Below, piece by piece: positions 41,640 through 51,400 of a DNA stretch of 64,000 nt (positions are counted from its first letter, which is position 1; each line of letters opens with the position of its first letter). The translations under genes were made by a program, and so were the position numbers. The stretch is from Amycolatopsis umgeniensis (GTDB lineage Bacteria; Actinomycetota; Actinomycetes; Mycobacteriales; Pseudonocardiaceae). The notes under the pieces were generated by a model that worked only from the letters and a program-made list of their open reading frames with translations, was not told the origin of the DNA and made no database searches. The stretch lies in contig NZ_JACHMX010000001.1 in NCBI RefSeq assembly GCF_014205155.1, forward strand, positions 8,184,001 through 8,248,000, read 5' to 3'.

Positions 41640-42843
41640 GGCCGTCCTCCTTTCCTGTCGGCGGTGTGCACGGGTCCGTGGGGAGCCCGGCGAGGAATTC
41701 GTCGAGGTGCACCGTGCGATGTGTCCGCACGTTGGCGCAGCGATAGGGGAGTCCCCTGCGGGCCGGGCGTTCGTCGTCGTGGAAGTAGACCGCGCGCAGT
41801 TCGTCGCCGCCGAGCAGTTCCATCACCGGATGGGCCACCAGGTAGTCCCGGACCGCGGGGGTGTCCCTGGTCGCCGAGTACCACAGTCGCAAGCCGCCGA
41901 GGTGGTTGGGCGCGGGGACGGCTTCAGGCTGGAACTTGCGTTTCCACTGGAAGATGCCGGTGCTCAGCCAGGCTTCGGCGCCGCCGAAATCCACCGCTTC
42001 GACGGCGTTGTCGTGGCACCACCGCAACAGCAGGTGGTAGAAGGCGCGGAAGGCCCCGCTGTCGTAGTGCTGCTTGTCGGCGTCGAGCACGCCGAGCAGG
42101 CGGACGAGCATCGTCTTCCGGCGCGCCTCCCAGCGGCACAACCCTCCGGCGACCCTTTCGCCATCGCCACTTCTGACGAAGAACAGGGCTCCCTGGCGGA
42201 ACAGGCATTCGTAAGCGACGTCCCTGGTCTCGCTCCTGGCGCGTTCGCCGTGCCGTGAACGCACCGTCGGCCGATGCATGCGTTCGTAGAAGTACTCGAA
42301 CGACGCGGCGTCCTCGGCCCGTTCCAGCCGCCAGTCGTGTTCGCGCTGGTTCGCCTTGAACCTCTCCAGTTCCCGTTTGGACACTCGTTTGGTCAGCTCG
42401 GCCTCGGTCGTGTCGACCCTCACCACGAGATGCCGCCGGAACGGCAGGATGAGCGCGGAATCCCGGGGCAGCCGTTCCGCCTCGGCCGGGGAACAGGCGA
42501 CGGCGACCAGGTCCGCGTGCGGGATGGCGGCCCCGGAGAGGAGTTTGGACCGGGGAACCCGGTAGTCGGTCGTGACGCCGGTGACCGGCCCCAGTTCGGC
42601 ACGCTGCCGGTCGAGCAACTGGTAGATGATCACGAAGCCGTCGGGGATCCCGGCGTACCCGAGGGAAAGCGCGCCGTCTCCGGAGCCGGGTTCGGGGTAG
42701 GAGACGAAGGCGGGGAGCCGGCGTCGCGCGGTGCTGTCGTACCAGGTCCGGTAGCCGGAGAACAGGGGATCGCTGCTGTGGTTCCAGGTGTAGCCGGCGA
42801 GCGCGCGCCAACGCCGCACCGCCGATGACTTCGGTTGCCTCAT
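41614..42843 (-). CDS. GNAT/BioF2-like (FemAB-related) acyl or aminoacyl transferase
   Basis: This is a 409-residue protein. The C-terminal half has SGAFRAFYHLLLRWCHDNAV and YSATRDTPAVRDYLVAHPV, with the fold pattern of the BioF2-like GNAT domain. Such proteins, like FemAB, often form amide bonds using acyl-CoA or aminoacyl-tRNA. The N-terminal half (LPAFVSYPEPGSGDGALSLG) is divergent. Start MRQPKSSAVRRW is chosen because the ATG overlaps the preceding MFS stop (ATGA). It is between an exporter and a permuted ATP-grasp enzyme, which suggests a short amide-linked product. The donor cannot be read from the sequence. Confidence 0.6.
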   Translation of the reverse strand: MRQPKSSAVRRWRALAGYTWNHSSDPLFSGYRTWYDSTARRRLPAFVSYPEPGSGDGALSLGYAGIPDGFVIIYQLLDRQRAELGPVTGVTTDYRVPRSKLLSGAAIPHADLVAVACSPAEAERLPRDSALILPFRRHLVVRVDTTEAELTKRVSKRELERFKANQREHDWRLERAEDAASFEYFYERMHRPTVRSRHGERARSETRDVAYECLFRQGALFFVRSGDGERVAGGLCRWEARRKTMLVRLLGVLDADKQHYDSGAFRAFYHLLLRWCHDNAVEAVDFGGAEAWLSTGIFQWKRKFQPEAVPAPNHLGGLRLWYSATRDTPAVRDYLVAHPVMELLGGDELRAVYFHDDERPARRGLPYRCANVRTHRTVHLDEFLAGLPTDPCTPPTGKEDGLDRRTLVR

Positions 42844-44111
42844 GAGAAACTCGATTCGTCTTGGTGGCCTGCCCGGACCGGTTGTTCCCGCTTGTCGCGC
42901 AACGCCCAGCGGCCGACCAGGACCGTGGGGGAGCCGGCGACGACGAAGAGCCCGGCGAGCAGGATCCAGCCGCCGATTCCCCAGTCCACGATCAGCATGG
43001 TCATCAGTGCCGGTGCCAGCATCTGGGCCGCCGAGGTGCCCGTGTTGTACATCCCTTGGTATTCGCCGTGTGCCTCGTCCTTGGTGAGGCCGACGCTGAG
43101 GCCCCATCCGCTCGCGACGTACAGCAGTTCGCCGAGCACGTGCACGATCCCGGCCAGCAGCAACAGGACGATCACGAGCCAGCCCGAGCCGTGGTAGGTC
43201 GCGGCGAACAAGCCGCAGCAGGCGGCGAGTACGAGTCCACAGTAGACACCCAGCCGGGCCGCCCCCGGCACGGTCGCGCCGGATCGGCTGACCCTGGTCT
43301 GCAGCGTGATGATGCCCACCGCGTTGATCGCCGCGATGGCCCCGGCGATCCACATCGGTGCCTCGGTGTGGTTGGCGATCCACAAGGGGATCGCGGCGCC
43401 GCCGACTCCCCAGCACAGCGCGAGCACCGCGCTCAGCACGGTCATGACCATGAACGGCCGGTCGCGCAGCACGAGGACCTTCCGTTTCCGGTTGATGTCG
43501 CGCAACGACTGCACATGGGGTACCCGGTGGACGACCAGCGCGAAGACGAGGCTGGCGAGGCCGTGCACGAGCACCAGGCCGATATAGGCGGCCCTGGTGT
43601 CCAGGTTCAGGACGAGGGCGCCCACCCCGGAGCCGACCGCGAAGCCCGCGTGGGCCAGCACCCGGATCAGCGCGATACTGCGTATCCGGTCCGGTTCCGG
43701 GGCCAGGCTGGAAACAAGGGCGAGCCGGATGCCGAGGATGCTCCGTTCCGCCGCCGTCGCCACGCAGGCGACGGCGAGGAAACCCCAGAACTCGTGCACC
43801 CAGATGTAGCCGAAGGTGGAGAGTCCCTGGATGGCGCCCAGGACGATGAGCACCTCGCGGCTGCCCACGCGGTCGGCGACGAAACCGACCACGCTCCCGG
43901 TCAGCATGCCGAAGACGCCGGCGGCGGTGAGCCCGATGCCGACCTGCGCGGCCGAGAGGCCGAGAGAGCGGGTGAAGAAGATGGCCCAGCACGTGTACCA
44001 CGCGCCGCCGCCGATGCTCAGGACGAGCGTGGCGGCACCGATCAACTCGGTGGCGCGGTTAGGCAACCGTAGGAATGCCAGCATGACCCTTGCCCGTGCT
44101 CGCGTCGCCAT
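42840..44111 (-). CDS. MFS transporter (12 TM)
   Basis: This 423-residue transporter has about 12 hydrophobic segments, for example LIGAATLVLSIGGGAWYTCW and VGIGLTAAGVFGMLTGSVVG, followed by the cytoplasmic loop FVADRVGSREVLIVLG (MFS motif A-like). It is not of the DHA2 type found beside soxR. Its stop overlaps the next ATG. It is the likely exporter of the product of the surrounding minus-strand operon, though uptake cannot be excluded. Confidence 0.85.
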   Translation of the reverse strand: MATRARARVMLAFLRLPNRATELIGAATLVLSIGGGAWYTCWAIFFTRSLGLSAAQVGIGLTAAGVFGMLTGSVVGFVADRVGSREVLIVLGAIQGLSTFGYIWVHEFWGFLAVACVATAAERSILGIRLALVSSLAPEPDRIRSIALIRVLAHAGFAVGSGVGALVLNLDTRAAYIGLVLVHGLASLVFALVVHRVPHVQSLRDINRKRKVLVLRDRPFMVMTVLSAVLALCWGVGGAAIPLWIANHTEAPMWIAGAIAAINAVGIITLQTRVSRSGATVPGAARLGVYCGLVLAACCGLFAATYHGSGWLVIVLLLLAGIVHVLGELLYVASGWGLSVGLTKDEAHGEYQGMYNTGTSAAQMLAPALMTMLIVDWGIGGWILLAGLFVVAGSPTVLVGRWALRDKREQPVRAGHQDESSFS

Positions 44112-44171
44112 CGGATCGACCTGCTGTTCGCTGCACGCGCACCTCCACGAAGTAGAAGATCTCCGAACGGT

Positions 44172-45335
44172 TCAGCTCGGGCACACGGTTTCGAGCAACA
44201 GGCGCACGCCGGCCTCGATGCACCGCTCGTCCACGTCGAAGCCGCCCTGGTGCAGGTCGGGCACCCGGGTCTTCTCGGGGCCGCGGACCCCGAGCCGCGC
44301 CATCGCGCCCGGAACGGCATCGAGATACCAGCCGAAATCCTCGCCGCCGAGCGATTGCTCGGTGGTGACGACCGAGCCTGGGCCGAGCGCCACGAGCGCG
44401 GCCTCACGCAGCCGTTCTGTGTGTTCGGGGTGATTCACCACCGGCGGGACGCCGCGGTGGTAAGTGGTGGTGTACTTGACGCAGTGGGCCGAGGCGATGG
44501 CGGAGACGAGTTCCTCGATCAGTTCCGGTGCCCGCTGCCAGGTCTGATGGTCGAGCGCCCGGACGATCCCCTCCAGTTCGCCCTCCTGCGGAATGATGTT
44601 GGGCGCCGAACCGGCGCTGACCCTGCCCCAGACCAGGCTGACGCCGCTGCGCGGATCGAGGCGGCGGCCGAGGGAGGCGGGCACGTCGGCGGCGATCTTG
44701 GCGAGGGCGTAGACGAGATCGGCGGTCAGATGCGGCCGGGCGGTGTGCCCGCCCGGCCCGGTCAGCTGGACCAGCAACCGATCGCAGGCCGCCGTGATCG
44801 GGCCGGACCGCAGCCCGACCTTGCCGACCGGGAGGTTCGGATCGCAGTGCAGCGCGTAGGCGGCCCGCACACCGTCGAGTTCACCCGCCTCGAGCATGGC
44901 ACGGGCCCCGCCCGGCATGACCTCCTCCGCGGGCTGGAACACGAGCCGGACAGCGCTGTCGAGCCGCTCTCGGCCGGCGAGCGCCAAGGCGACCCCGTAC
45001 AGCACGGTGGTGTGCACGTCGTGCCCGCAGGCGTGCGCCACTCCCGGAACGGTCGAGCGATACGGCACGTCCTTTTCGTCGGAAACCCCCAACGCGTCGA
45101 TGTCGGCGCGCAGCAGTACCTCCGGCGTCCCGTCGCCGACATCGCAGATCAGCCCTGTCCTGTTGGGCAGGGTTCTCGGCTCCAGCCCCAGCGCGACGAG
45201 CCGATCCCGCAGGAGGGCGGTGGTGCGATGCTCGGCCCACGACAGCTCGGGATGGCGGTGCAGATCCCGGCGAAAATCGATCAGCAGTCCTCGGTTTCCG
45301 CGTACCGGATCATTCGGATCCAAGATTTCCCCCAA
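44172..45335 (-). CDS. M20-family amidohydrolase (IAA-amino acid hydrolase-like)
   Basis: This 387-residue enzyme has RRDLHRHPELSWAEHRTT at the N-terminus, the metal site VAHACGHDVHTTVLYG, VFQPAEEVMPGGARAM and GGEDFGWYLDAVPGAM, all standard in M20D hydrolases. These cleave N-acyl or peptide amide bonds of amino acids. It starts the minus-strand operon, 60 bases before the transporter. It could release an amino acid precursor, trim a protecting group from an exported product, or confer self-protection by hydrolysis. Confidence 0.9.
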   Translation of the reverse strand: MGEILDPNDPVRGNRGLLIDFRRDLHRHPELSWAEHRTTALLRDRLVALGLEPRTLPNRTGLICDVGDGTPEVLLRADIDALGVSDEKDVPYRSTVPGVAHACGHDVHTTVLYGVALALAGRERLDSAVRLVFQPAEEVMPGGARAMLEAGELDGVRAAYALHCDPNLPVGKVGLRSGPITAACDRLLVQLTGPGGHTARPHLTADLVYALAKIAADVPASLGRRLDPRSGVSLVWGRVSAGSAPNIIPQEGELEGIVRALDHQTWQRAPELIEELVSAIASAHCVKYTTTYHRGVPPVVNHPEHTERLREAALVALGPGSVVTTEQSLGGEDFGWYLDAVPGAMARLGVRGPEKTRVPDLHQGGFDVDERCIEAGVRLLLETVCPS

Positions 45336-45532
45336 GCTTCATGACTTCCATGATGAGGGGGCGGTGATCGGCAGGTCCAGCCAAACTTCTCGAAGGGAAA
45401 CGGTAAGTGGGACCTTAAACGTCGCCACTCGCAGGCCTGGGAACAGAGTAGTTCTACTCGTGCGGAGCGACGGAGGCCCGGGCAAGCTCGGTGATGTCCG
45501 CTCACTGGGGGCGGCGTTCACCGAGGAGAACC
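45336..45532. promoter_or_regulatory. Divergent intergenic region between the M20 operon and the secreted protein gene
   Basis: This 197-base gap must contain a leftward promoter for the M20-MFS-GNAT-ATP-grasp operon and a rightward one for the secreted protein. I see no clear operator; a GAGGAG ribosome site precedes the ATG at 45533. Confidence 0.5.
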
Positions 45533-46015
45533 ATGAAGCTCCGTCATGCCTTCACCACGCTCGCCGTCGCCGCAGGTCTGATCGGCGTGTCCGCGCCCGT
45601 CGCGGCGGCCGACGAACCCATCGCGAGCATCGACTTCTCCGCCGAACAGGGTGCTTTCCCCGTCGACGGGAAGAGCGGGCACTGGGTCGGCTCGCCCGAG
45701 CACGAGGTGATGATCCGCGAGGTCGGCGACGTCTTGAGAGTGGACGCCGACGCCGACAACGGCCGGTACTACTTCCGGCTCGACTTCAGCGCCCCGTCCG
45801 GCGCGCTCGAGGTCGGCTCGTACGAACACGCACAGGGAGCCCACATCCTGGCGATCGCCACCGGTCTGGGCTGCACGGACGACTATTCGTCCTTCACGAT
45901 CAGCCGCGTCGAACGTGGTGCCGCCGGACTCACCGCCCTCGACGCCACGTTCGAACAGCGCTGCGGCAGTCCCACCGCGCCGGCGTTGCGCGGCGAGGTC
46001 CACTACCGGCGTTGA
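45533..46015 (+). CDS. Small secreted protein with signal peptide, unknown function
   Basis: This 160-residue protein has a basic start (MKLRHAF), a hydrophobic core and an Ala-x-Ala site (PVAAADEP), giving a classical Sec signal peptide with cleavage near residue 26. The mature part is acidic, beta-rich in appearance and has two Cys (GLGCTDD and EQRCGSP) that probably form a disulfide. No family is recognised. The ATG follows GAGGAGAACC. There is no evidence that it belongs to the biosynthetic loci; it may mark a boundary between them. Confidence 0.75.
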   Translation: MKLRHAFTTLAVAAGLIGVSAPVAAADEPIASIDFSAEQGAFPVDGKSGHWVGSPEHEVMIREVGDVLRVDADADNGRYYFRLDFSAPSGALEVGSYEHAQGAHILAIATGLGCTDDYSSFTISRVERGAAGLTALDATFEQRCGSPTAPALRGEVHYRR

Positions 46016-46089
46016 GATCAGGCGAGAACCCCTCGGGGTCTCACGTCCGGCGTTGCGTCCGATGTGGACCTTTAGCGGTGTTGTGATGT

Positions 46090-46140
46090 CAGTGAAGGCC
46101 TCCTTGAGGGACCCTGGGTCTCTCAAGGAGGCCTTCACTG
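46090..46140. repeat. 51-base near-perfect palindrome
   Basis: CAGTGAAGGCCTCCTTGAG (46090-46108) pairs perfectly with 46122-46140. The centre (GACCC-T-GGGTC) continues the symmetry, with one mismatched pair between. It lies downstream of the secreted protein gene. It is of the same kind as the hairpins at 34992 and 39295 and could act as a terminator or be a dispersed repeat. Confidence 0.75.
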
Positions 46141-47064
46141 CGTTGTGATGGACCAGCCGCCGGCGAAACGGTCGAATTCAACGGCGGGGTGAAGCTTTCG
46201 GGAACGAGGCGCGACACGTCGCCGTCGTTTTCCTCCCGGAGGAGAAGGTGGCCGGAGCCGAATCGCGCGGAACCCTATTTACCAACGGGAGACCGATCCG
46301 GCAAGCGACGATGGTCGGGTGACCGGCGACGCCCATTCCGTTACAGGCAACCGGGTGAATATGGGAATTTCCGCTTTTCTCAAGATTCCGAAAGATCAAC
46401 GACCCGGCGGAATCGAGTCATTCGCACGCGATGCACGATCCGGTGCACGTGCGGACGGTCGTGCCTCCCGGATGGTGGGAGTTCGATCGGGCAAGATCAA
46501 AGTGCTGTTTTCGCAGTTAATGGCGCCGCGGCCGGGAAGATGATGTTCCGCGCGCATCTTCTTCTGGTATTTCAGGTTTGAGCCGCCGCGCCGGTGGGAA
46601 CCAGCAAGCGCCGCTCCCGGGCCGGTTTTCGACGGTGAGCGGCTTGAACTGGGAAAATGTGCGGAGAGGGGTTTGTTTGATTGTTCCGCCGGATGTGGCC
46701 GTCCGGTAGGTGAAACACCTGGTTCCACTTCTTCTTCGCGCGTCCGGCGATCGGCGGGCGCGCTACTCCCGTCATGTCCGTCGTTGCCGTGATCCGTGCC
46801 GTCATTTCAATACGTGGAGTGAATTGACAGCCGTTCAAGAAAATGGTTCCGGCGATGTAGTCACCTTGCGTCACGCCGGAGGCTTTTCAGTCGATCCGGG
46901 CTTCCCACCTTTGGCGGTACTGACGATCTCGACCGCCGGGCAGCGTGTTGTTTCCGGCCCACTGTGGACTTGATCCCGGAGGGCGGGGGGAGAGCAGGGA
47001 TCGTGACGCGGGAGAAGCCGCGGTCAGCACTCATGGGTTCATGTCGAATGTGGAGGATCGAGTC
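46141..47064. other. 924-base intergenic region before the large NRPS operon
   Basis: No conserved coding sequence is seen, although short frames exist. It is richer in A/T in places than the surrounding coding DNA and presumably carries the promoter of the PBP-type thioesterase/NRPS operon. A TTGACA at 46824-46829 is the best -35 candidate, but no convincing -10 is properly spaced. A ribosome site GGAGG lies 9 bases before the ATG at 47065. Confidence 0.55.
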
Positions 47065-48363
47065 ATGCCGCCTATACGAGAAGGCTACGACCGTTCGAGC
47101 CGGAATCCGGTGACGGCAACGCACTTTCACGAAGTGCTGGCCCGGCTGGCCGGCGTGCACGGTGTGCCGGGGGCCCAGCTCGCGATCCTGCGGGACGGCA
47201 CGAAAACAGTGGTCCAGACCGGTGTCGAACATCAAGAGAGACGGAGACCGATGGACGCGGCTTCGGCCGTGCCGATCGGTTCGATCACCAAACTGGCCAC
47301 CGCCACGGTCGCGATGGTGCTCGTCGCGGACGACGACCTCGAACTCGATCAGCCCGCCGGAGAAGTGCTGGGTGTCACCGGACTCGACGACCGGTTCACC
47401 CCACGACGACTGTTGAGCCACACCAGCGGCCTGCCCTCCGATCCCGCCGACGTCACGGCGGCGTGCCTGCGCGAGGTTCGCGGGGCGGACCTCGTGTGCC
47501 CGCCGGGTTCGGCGTTCTCCTATTCGAATCTGGGATACGCGCTCGTCGGTTCGCTGATCGAGTCCGTGACCGGGATGACCTGGCGCGAAGCCGTCGAGGC
47601 GATACTCCTGCGTCCGTCGAAGATCGAGCCCGCGTACGCCGAGAGCCCGCGGACGGTTTCCGGGCACGGGCATGCCACCGGCCAGGGCGGCGCCCGCCCG
47701 ATCGAGCAAGCCCTGCCCCCGCTGCTCGAACCCGCGGGCGCGCTGGCGCTCAGTGCCGGTGACCTCGTCGAACTCGGCCGGGTGCACCTGGGGAAGCCCG
47801 GGTTGCTCGACGTCGTGACCGCCGCGGACATGCACGGCCGGGTGCCCGGCGCCGAACCGTTCGGTCTCGCCGACGGCTGGGGCCTCGGCATCGCGCATTA
47901 CGACGGCGAGGACGACGTCTGGCTCGGCCACGACGGCACCGCCGACGGCACCTCCTGTCACTTGAGGATCGATCAGGCGGGCGCCTGCGTGGTCGCGTTC
48001 ACGGCGAACGGCGCCGCGGGTACGCGGATGTGGCAGGACCTGAGCACCGAACTGCGCGCGCTGGGCTTGGAACTCCCGGACCAGCGCCCGCGCGCGATCA
48101 CCCGGCCGGTCCCGATCCCGGCCGGTGACTTCGGCACCTACCGCAACGGCGCCATCGACTACACGATCCGAGCCGACGAGGACGGTGGCACCGTTCTCGT
48201 CGTCGACGGCGAAGTCTTCCCCGACCTCACGCTGCACGAAGACGCCACGATCGCGGTTCGCGACCCGGCCACCGGCGACGCGACGCCCTGCGGCCGGCTG
48301 CGCGGCACGTCCGGTGAGGCGACCGCGATCGAAGTCGGCGGCCGTCTCGCCGGACGCCGCTGA
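47065..48363 (+). CDS. Serine beta-lactamase/PBP-fold protein, candidate trans-acting PBP-type thioesterase
   Basis: This 432-residue protein of the class C beta-lactamase/DD-peptidase superfamily has S-x-x-K in PIGSITKLATAT (Ser73, Lys76), Y-x-N in FSYSNLGYALVG (Tyr153, Asn155) and H-D-G in WLGHDGTADG as the third motif. No signal peptide precedes the catalytic domain, so it is cytoplasmic. The start is chosen for GGAGG spacing; an ATG 8 codons earlier is possible. It lies 73 bases upstream of a giant NRPS. Cytoplasmic PBP-type thioesterases (SurE-like) cyclise or release peptides from NRPSs, often with a D residue at the C-terminus, which the epimerase-rich NRPS here would supply. Assignment by context; a resistance or hydrolase role is possible. 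Confidence 0.72.
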   Translation: MPPIREGYDRSSRNPVTATHFHEVLARLAGVHGVPGAQLAILRDGTKTVVQTGVEHQERRRPMDAASAVPIGSITKLATATVAMVLVADDDLELDQPAGEVLGVTGLDDRFTPRRLLSHTSGLPSDPADVTAACLREVRGADLVCPPGSAFSYSNLGYALVGSLIESVTGMTWREAVEAILLRPSKIEPAYAESPRTVSGHGHATGQGGARPIEQALPPLLEPAGALALSAGDLVELGRVHLGKPGLLDVVTAADMHGRVPGAEPFGLADGWGLGIAHYDGEDDVWLGHDGTADGTSCHLRIDQAGACVVAFTANGAAGTRMWQDLSTELRALGLELPDQRPRAITRPVPIPAGDFGTYRNGAIDYTIRADEDGGTVLVVDGEVFPDLTLHEDATIAVRDPATGDATPCGRLRGTSGEATAIEVGGRLAGRR

Positions 48364-48436
48364 CCGCTTCCTCCCCGCCCGTCCCCTTGCCCACCCCGGT
48401 GGGATTCCTTGTTGTGCCTGGAAGGTGCGAAAGACG

Positions 48437-51400
48437 ATGACCGTGCGAGACACGGCGGCCACCACGGACGCCGAGAGAACCGCCGCCCTGCCGGAACTGT
48501 TCGCCGACAGGGTGCGCTCGGCCCCGGGCGCCGTCGCCGTCGACGGTGACGTCAGGCTGACCTACGCGGAACTCGCGGACCGGGCCGGACGGCTCGCCGC
48601 GCATCTGCGACGCCTGGGACTGCGAGCCGAGGACCGGGTCGCGGTGCTGCTCGAGCGATCCGCCGAACTGGTCGTGACGGAGTTGGCGATCGTGCTCGCG
48701 GGCGGCGTCTACGTGCCTCTCGACCGGCGGGCGCCGGACAGCAGGTTGCGGCTGACGCTGGCCGCGGCGGACGTGTCGGTGGTGGTGACCGATCAGCCCG
48801 AGCGGACGGCGATCATCCACAGTGGACTGATCGTCCCCGCCGGGGGACCGCTCCCGGAGCGGCAATCCGCGCTGCCGAGGGTGGACGCGGATCAGCTGGC
48901 CTACCTCATGCACACCTCGGGTTCGACCGGGAAGCCCAAGGGCGTCGCCGTGCGGCACCGCGACGTCGTGGCGCTGGCGGCCGACAGTCGTTTCACCGGA
49001 GGCGCGCACCGCCGCGTGCTGTTCCACTCGCCCGCCGCTTTCGACGCCTCGACCTATGAACTGTGGGTTCCGCTGCTCAACGGCGGGACGGTGGTGGTCG
49101 CGCCACCCGGCGACCTGGACGTGGAGGCGCTGAGGAACACCCTGACACGGCACCGGGTCACCGCGCTCTGGCTGACCGCGGGCCTGTTCCGGGTCGTCGC
49201 GCAGGAGGCGCCGGACTGCTTCCGCGGCGTGCGGGAGGTCTGGACCGGCGGCGACGTCGTCCCGGCCTCGGCGGTGCGGCGGGTGCTGCGCGGTTGCCCC
49301 GGCTTGACGGTGACCGACGGATACGGCCCGACCGAGACCACCACCTTCGCCACGGCCCACCCCATGTCCTCGGTGGACGGTGTTCCCGACGCCGTGCCGA
49401 TCGGACGTCCGCTCGACGGGGTTCGCGGGCATGTCCTGGACCCCGGGCTGGACCCGGTTCCGCCAGGTCAACCGGGGGAGTTGTTCCTCGCCGGGGCCGG
49501 TCTGGCACGGGGCTACTGGGGCAAGCCGGGTGCGACGGCGGAAAGGTTCGTCGCCGATCCGGCAGGCCCGCCCGGGGAGCGCATGTATCGCACCGGGGAT
49601 CTGGTGCGGCACGGCGAGAACGGCGAGCTGGAGTTCCTCGGCCGCGCCGACGATCAGGTCAAGGTCCGCGGCTTCCGCGTGGAACCGGGCGAGATCGAGT
49701 CGGTGCTCGCCGCCGCCCCCGGGGTGCAGGAGATCGTCGTCGTCGCCCGCGAGGAGCGGCCAGGGGTCAAACGGCTGGTCGCCTATGTCGTCGCCCGTCC
49801 GGACGAGGAACTCGGGGAGCTGGACCGGGTCGCCGCCGCGTCGCTGCCGGACTACATGGTGCCGTCGGCGTTCGTCGTGCTCGACGCGCTTCCGTTGAGC
49901 GCCAACGGGAAGGTCGACCGCCGGGCGCTGCCCGCGCCGCCGGAGGACCGGAGGGCCGGTGAGGCCGCGCCGCGCACGGACACCGAACGCACCGTGGCCC
50001 GGATCCTGGGGGACGTGCTCGGGGCGGCCGTCACCGCCACCGACGACGACTTCTTCGCCCTGGGCGGCGACTCGATCCTCGCCGTGCAGGCGTTGTCGCG
50101 GCTGCGCCGGACTTTCGGCGCGGACCTGTCGGCGCGGACGGTGTTCGACGCGCCGACGGTCGCGGAACTGGCGCGCCTGCTCGATGAGGCGCCTCGGAGC
50201 GAAGAAGCCGCGATCCCCACCACGACGCCGTCGGAGGTTCTCCCGCTTTCCCCGGCGCAACGGCGATTGTGGTTCCTCGACGAGCTGAACGGCGGCAGCG
50301 CGGAATACAACACCGCGGTCGGTGTCCGATTGGCGGGGCCGCTGGACGTCGATGGCCTGCGAGGCGCGCTGGCGGCACTCTGCGCCCGCCACGAGTCGCT
50401 GCGGACGACCTTCGATTCCGTCGAGGGCGAGGGTGTCCAGCGCGTCGCGGACACGGGCCGGATACCTCTGCGGATCGCGGAATCCGCCGCGGACGACGCC
50501 GCTTTGGCGGCTGAGCTGAGCGCGCCGTTCGATCTGCGCACCGGCCCGTTGACCAGGGCCACCCTTTTCCCGCAGGCGCCGGGCGAACACCTGCTCGTGC
50601 TGTGTCAGCACCACATCGTCACCGACGGCCGGTCGATCGGGGTCCTGACCGGCGAGCTGCTGGACTTCTACGCCGGGATCAGCCCGCCCGCCTTGCCGCT
50701 GGGGTACCGCGACTACACGCTCTGGCGGCAGCGGTCCGACGGCACGGATCAGCTGCGGTACTGGCGGGAGACGCTCGACGGGCTCGAGCCGCTCGCCTTC
50801 CCGGCCGACCGGCCGAGGCCGCCTCAGCGCACCACCGAGGGGGCCGTGCACCGCCACGACCTTCCCGCCGAGCTGGTCCGAGGCCTCACCGCCGCGGGAC
50901 GTCCGCACGGCGCGACACTGTTCATGACGCTGACCGCGGCGGTGCAAGTGCTCTTGTCGGCCTACAGCGGCCAGCGCGACATCGCTGTCGGCACCGCGGT
51001 CGCCGGCCGGGACCGGCCCGAATGGGAAGCGCTGACCGGATTCTTCGTCAACACCCTCGTCCTGCGCTCGCTGGTCGACAGCGCGCAGCCGTTCCCGGCC
51101 TTCCTCGCCGGATTCCGGGAGACGGTGCTGGAAGCGTTCGCGCACGGCGACGTCCCGTTCGACCGCGTCGTCGACGAGGTGCAGCCCGAACGCGATCCGT
51201 CGCGCACGCCGTTGGTGCAGGCCGTCGTCGTCCTGCAGAGCCCGCTCGTCCGGCCGCGTGAGGTCGCCGGCCTGCGGGTGAGCGAGTACGACCTGCCCCG
51301 CCCGTCGGCCAGGTTCGACCTGGTCGTCGAGTTCTGGCCGCGGCCCGACGGCCTGCGGGTCACCGTCGAATACGCCACCGCGCTCTTCGACGCCGCGACG

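Noticed and set aside
40476..42176. Plus-strand frame opposite the permuted ATP-grasp and GNAT-like genes
   Set aside because: No family features; codon pattern and overlaps support the minus-strand operon.
46189..46581. Possible 130-codon gene in the long intergenic region
   Set aside because: Arg/Ser-rich composition, no homology recalled, weak ribosome site and codon use unlike its neighbours.
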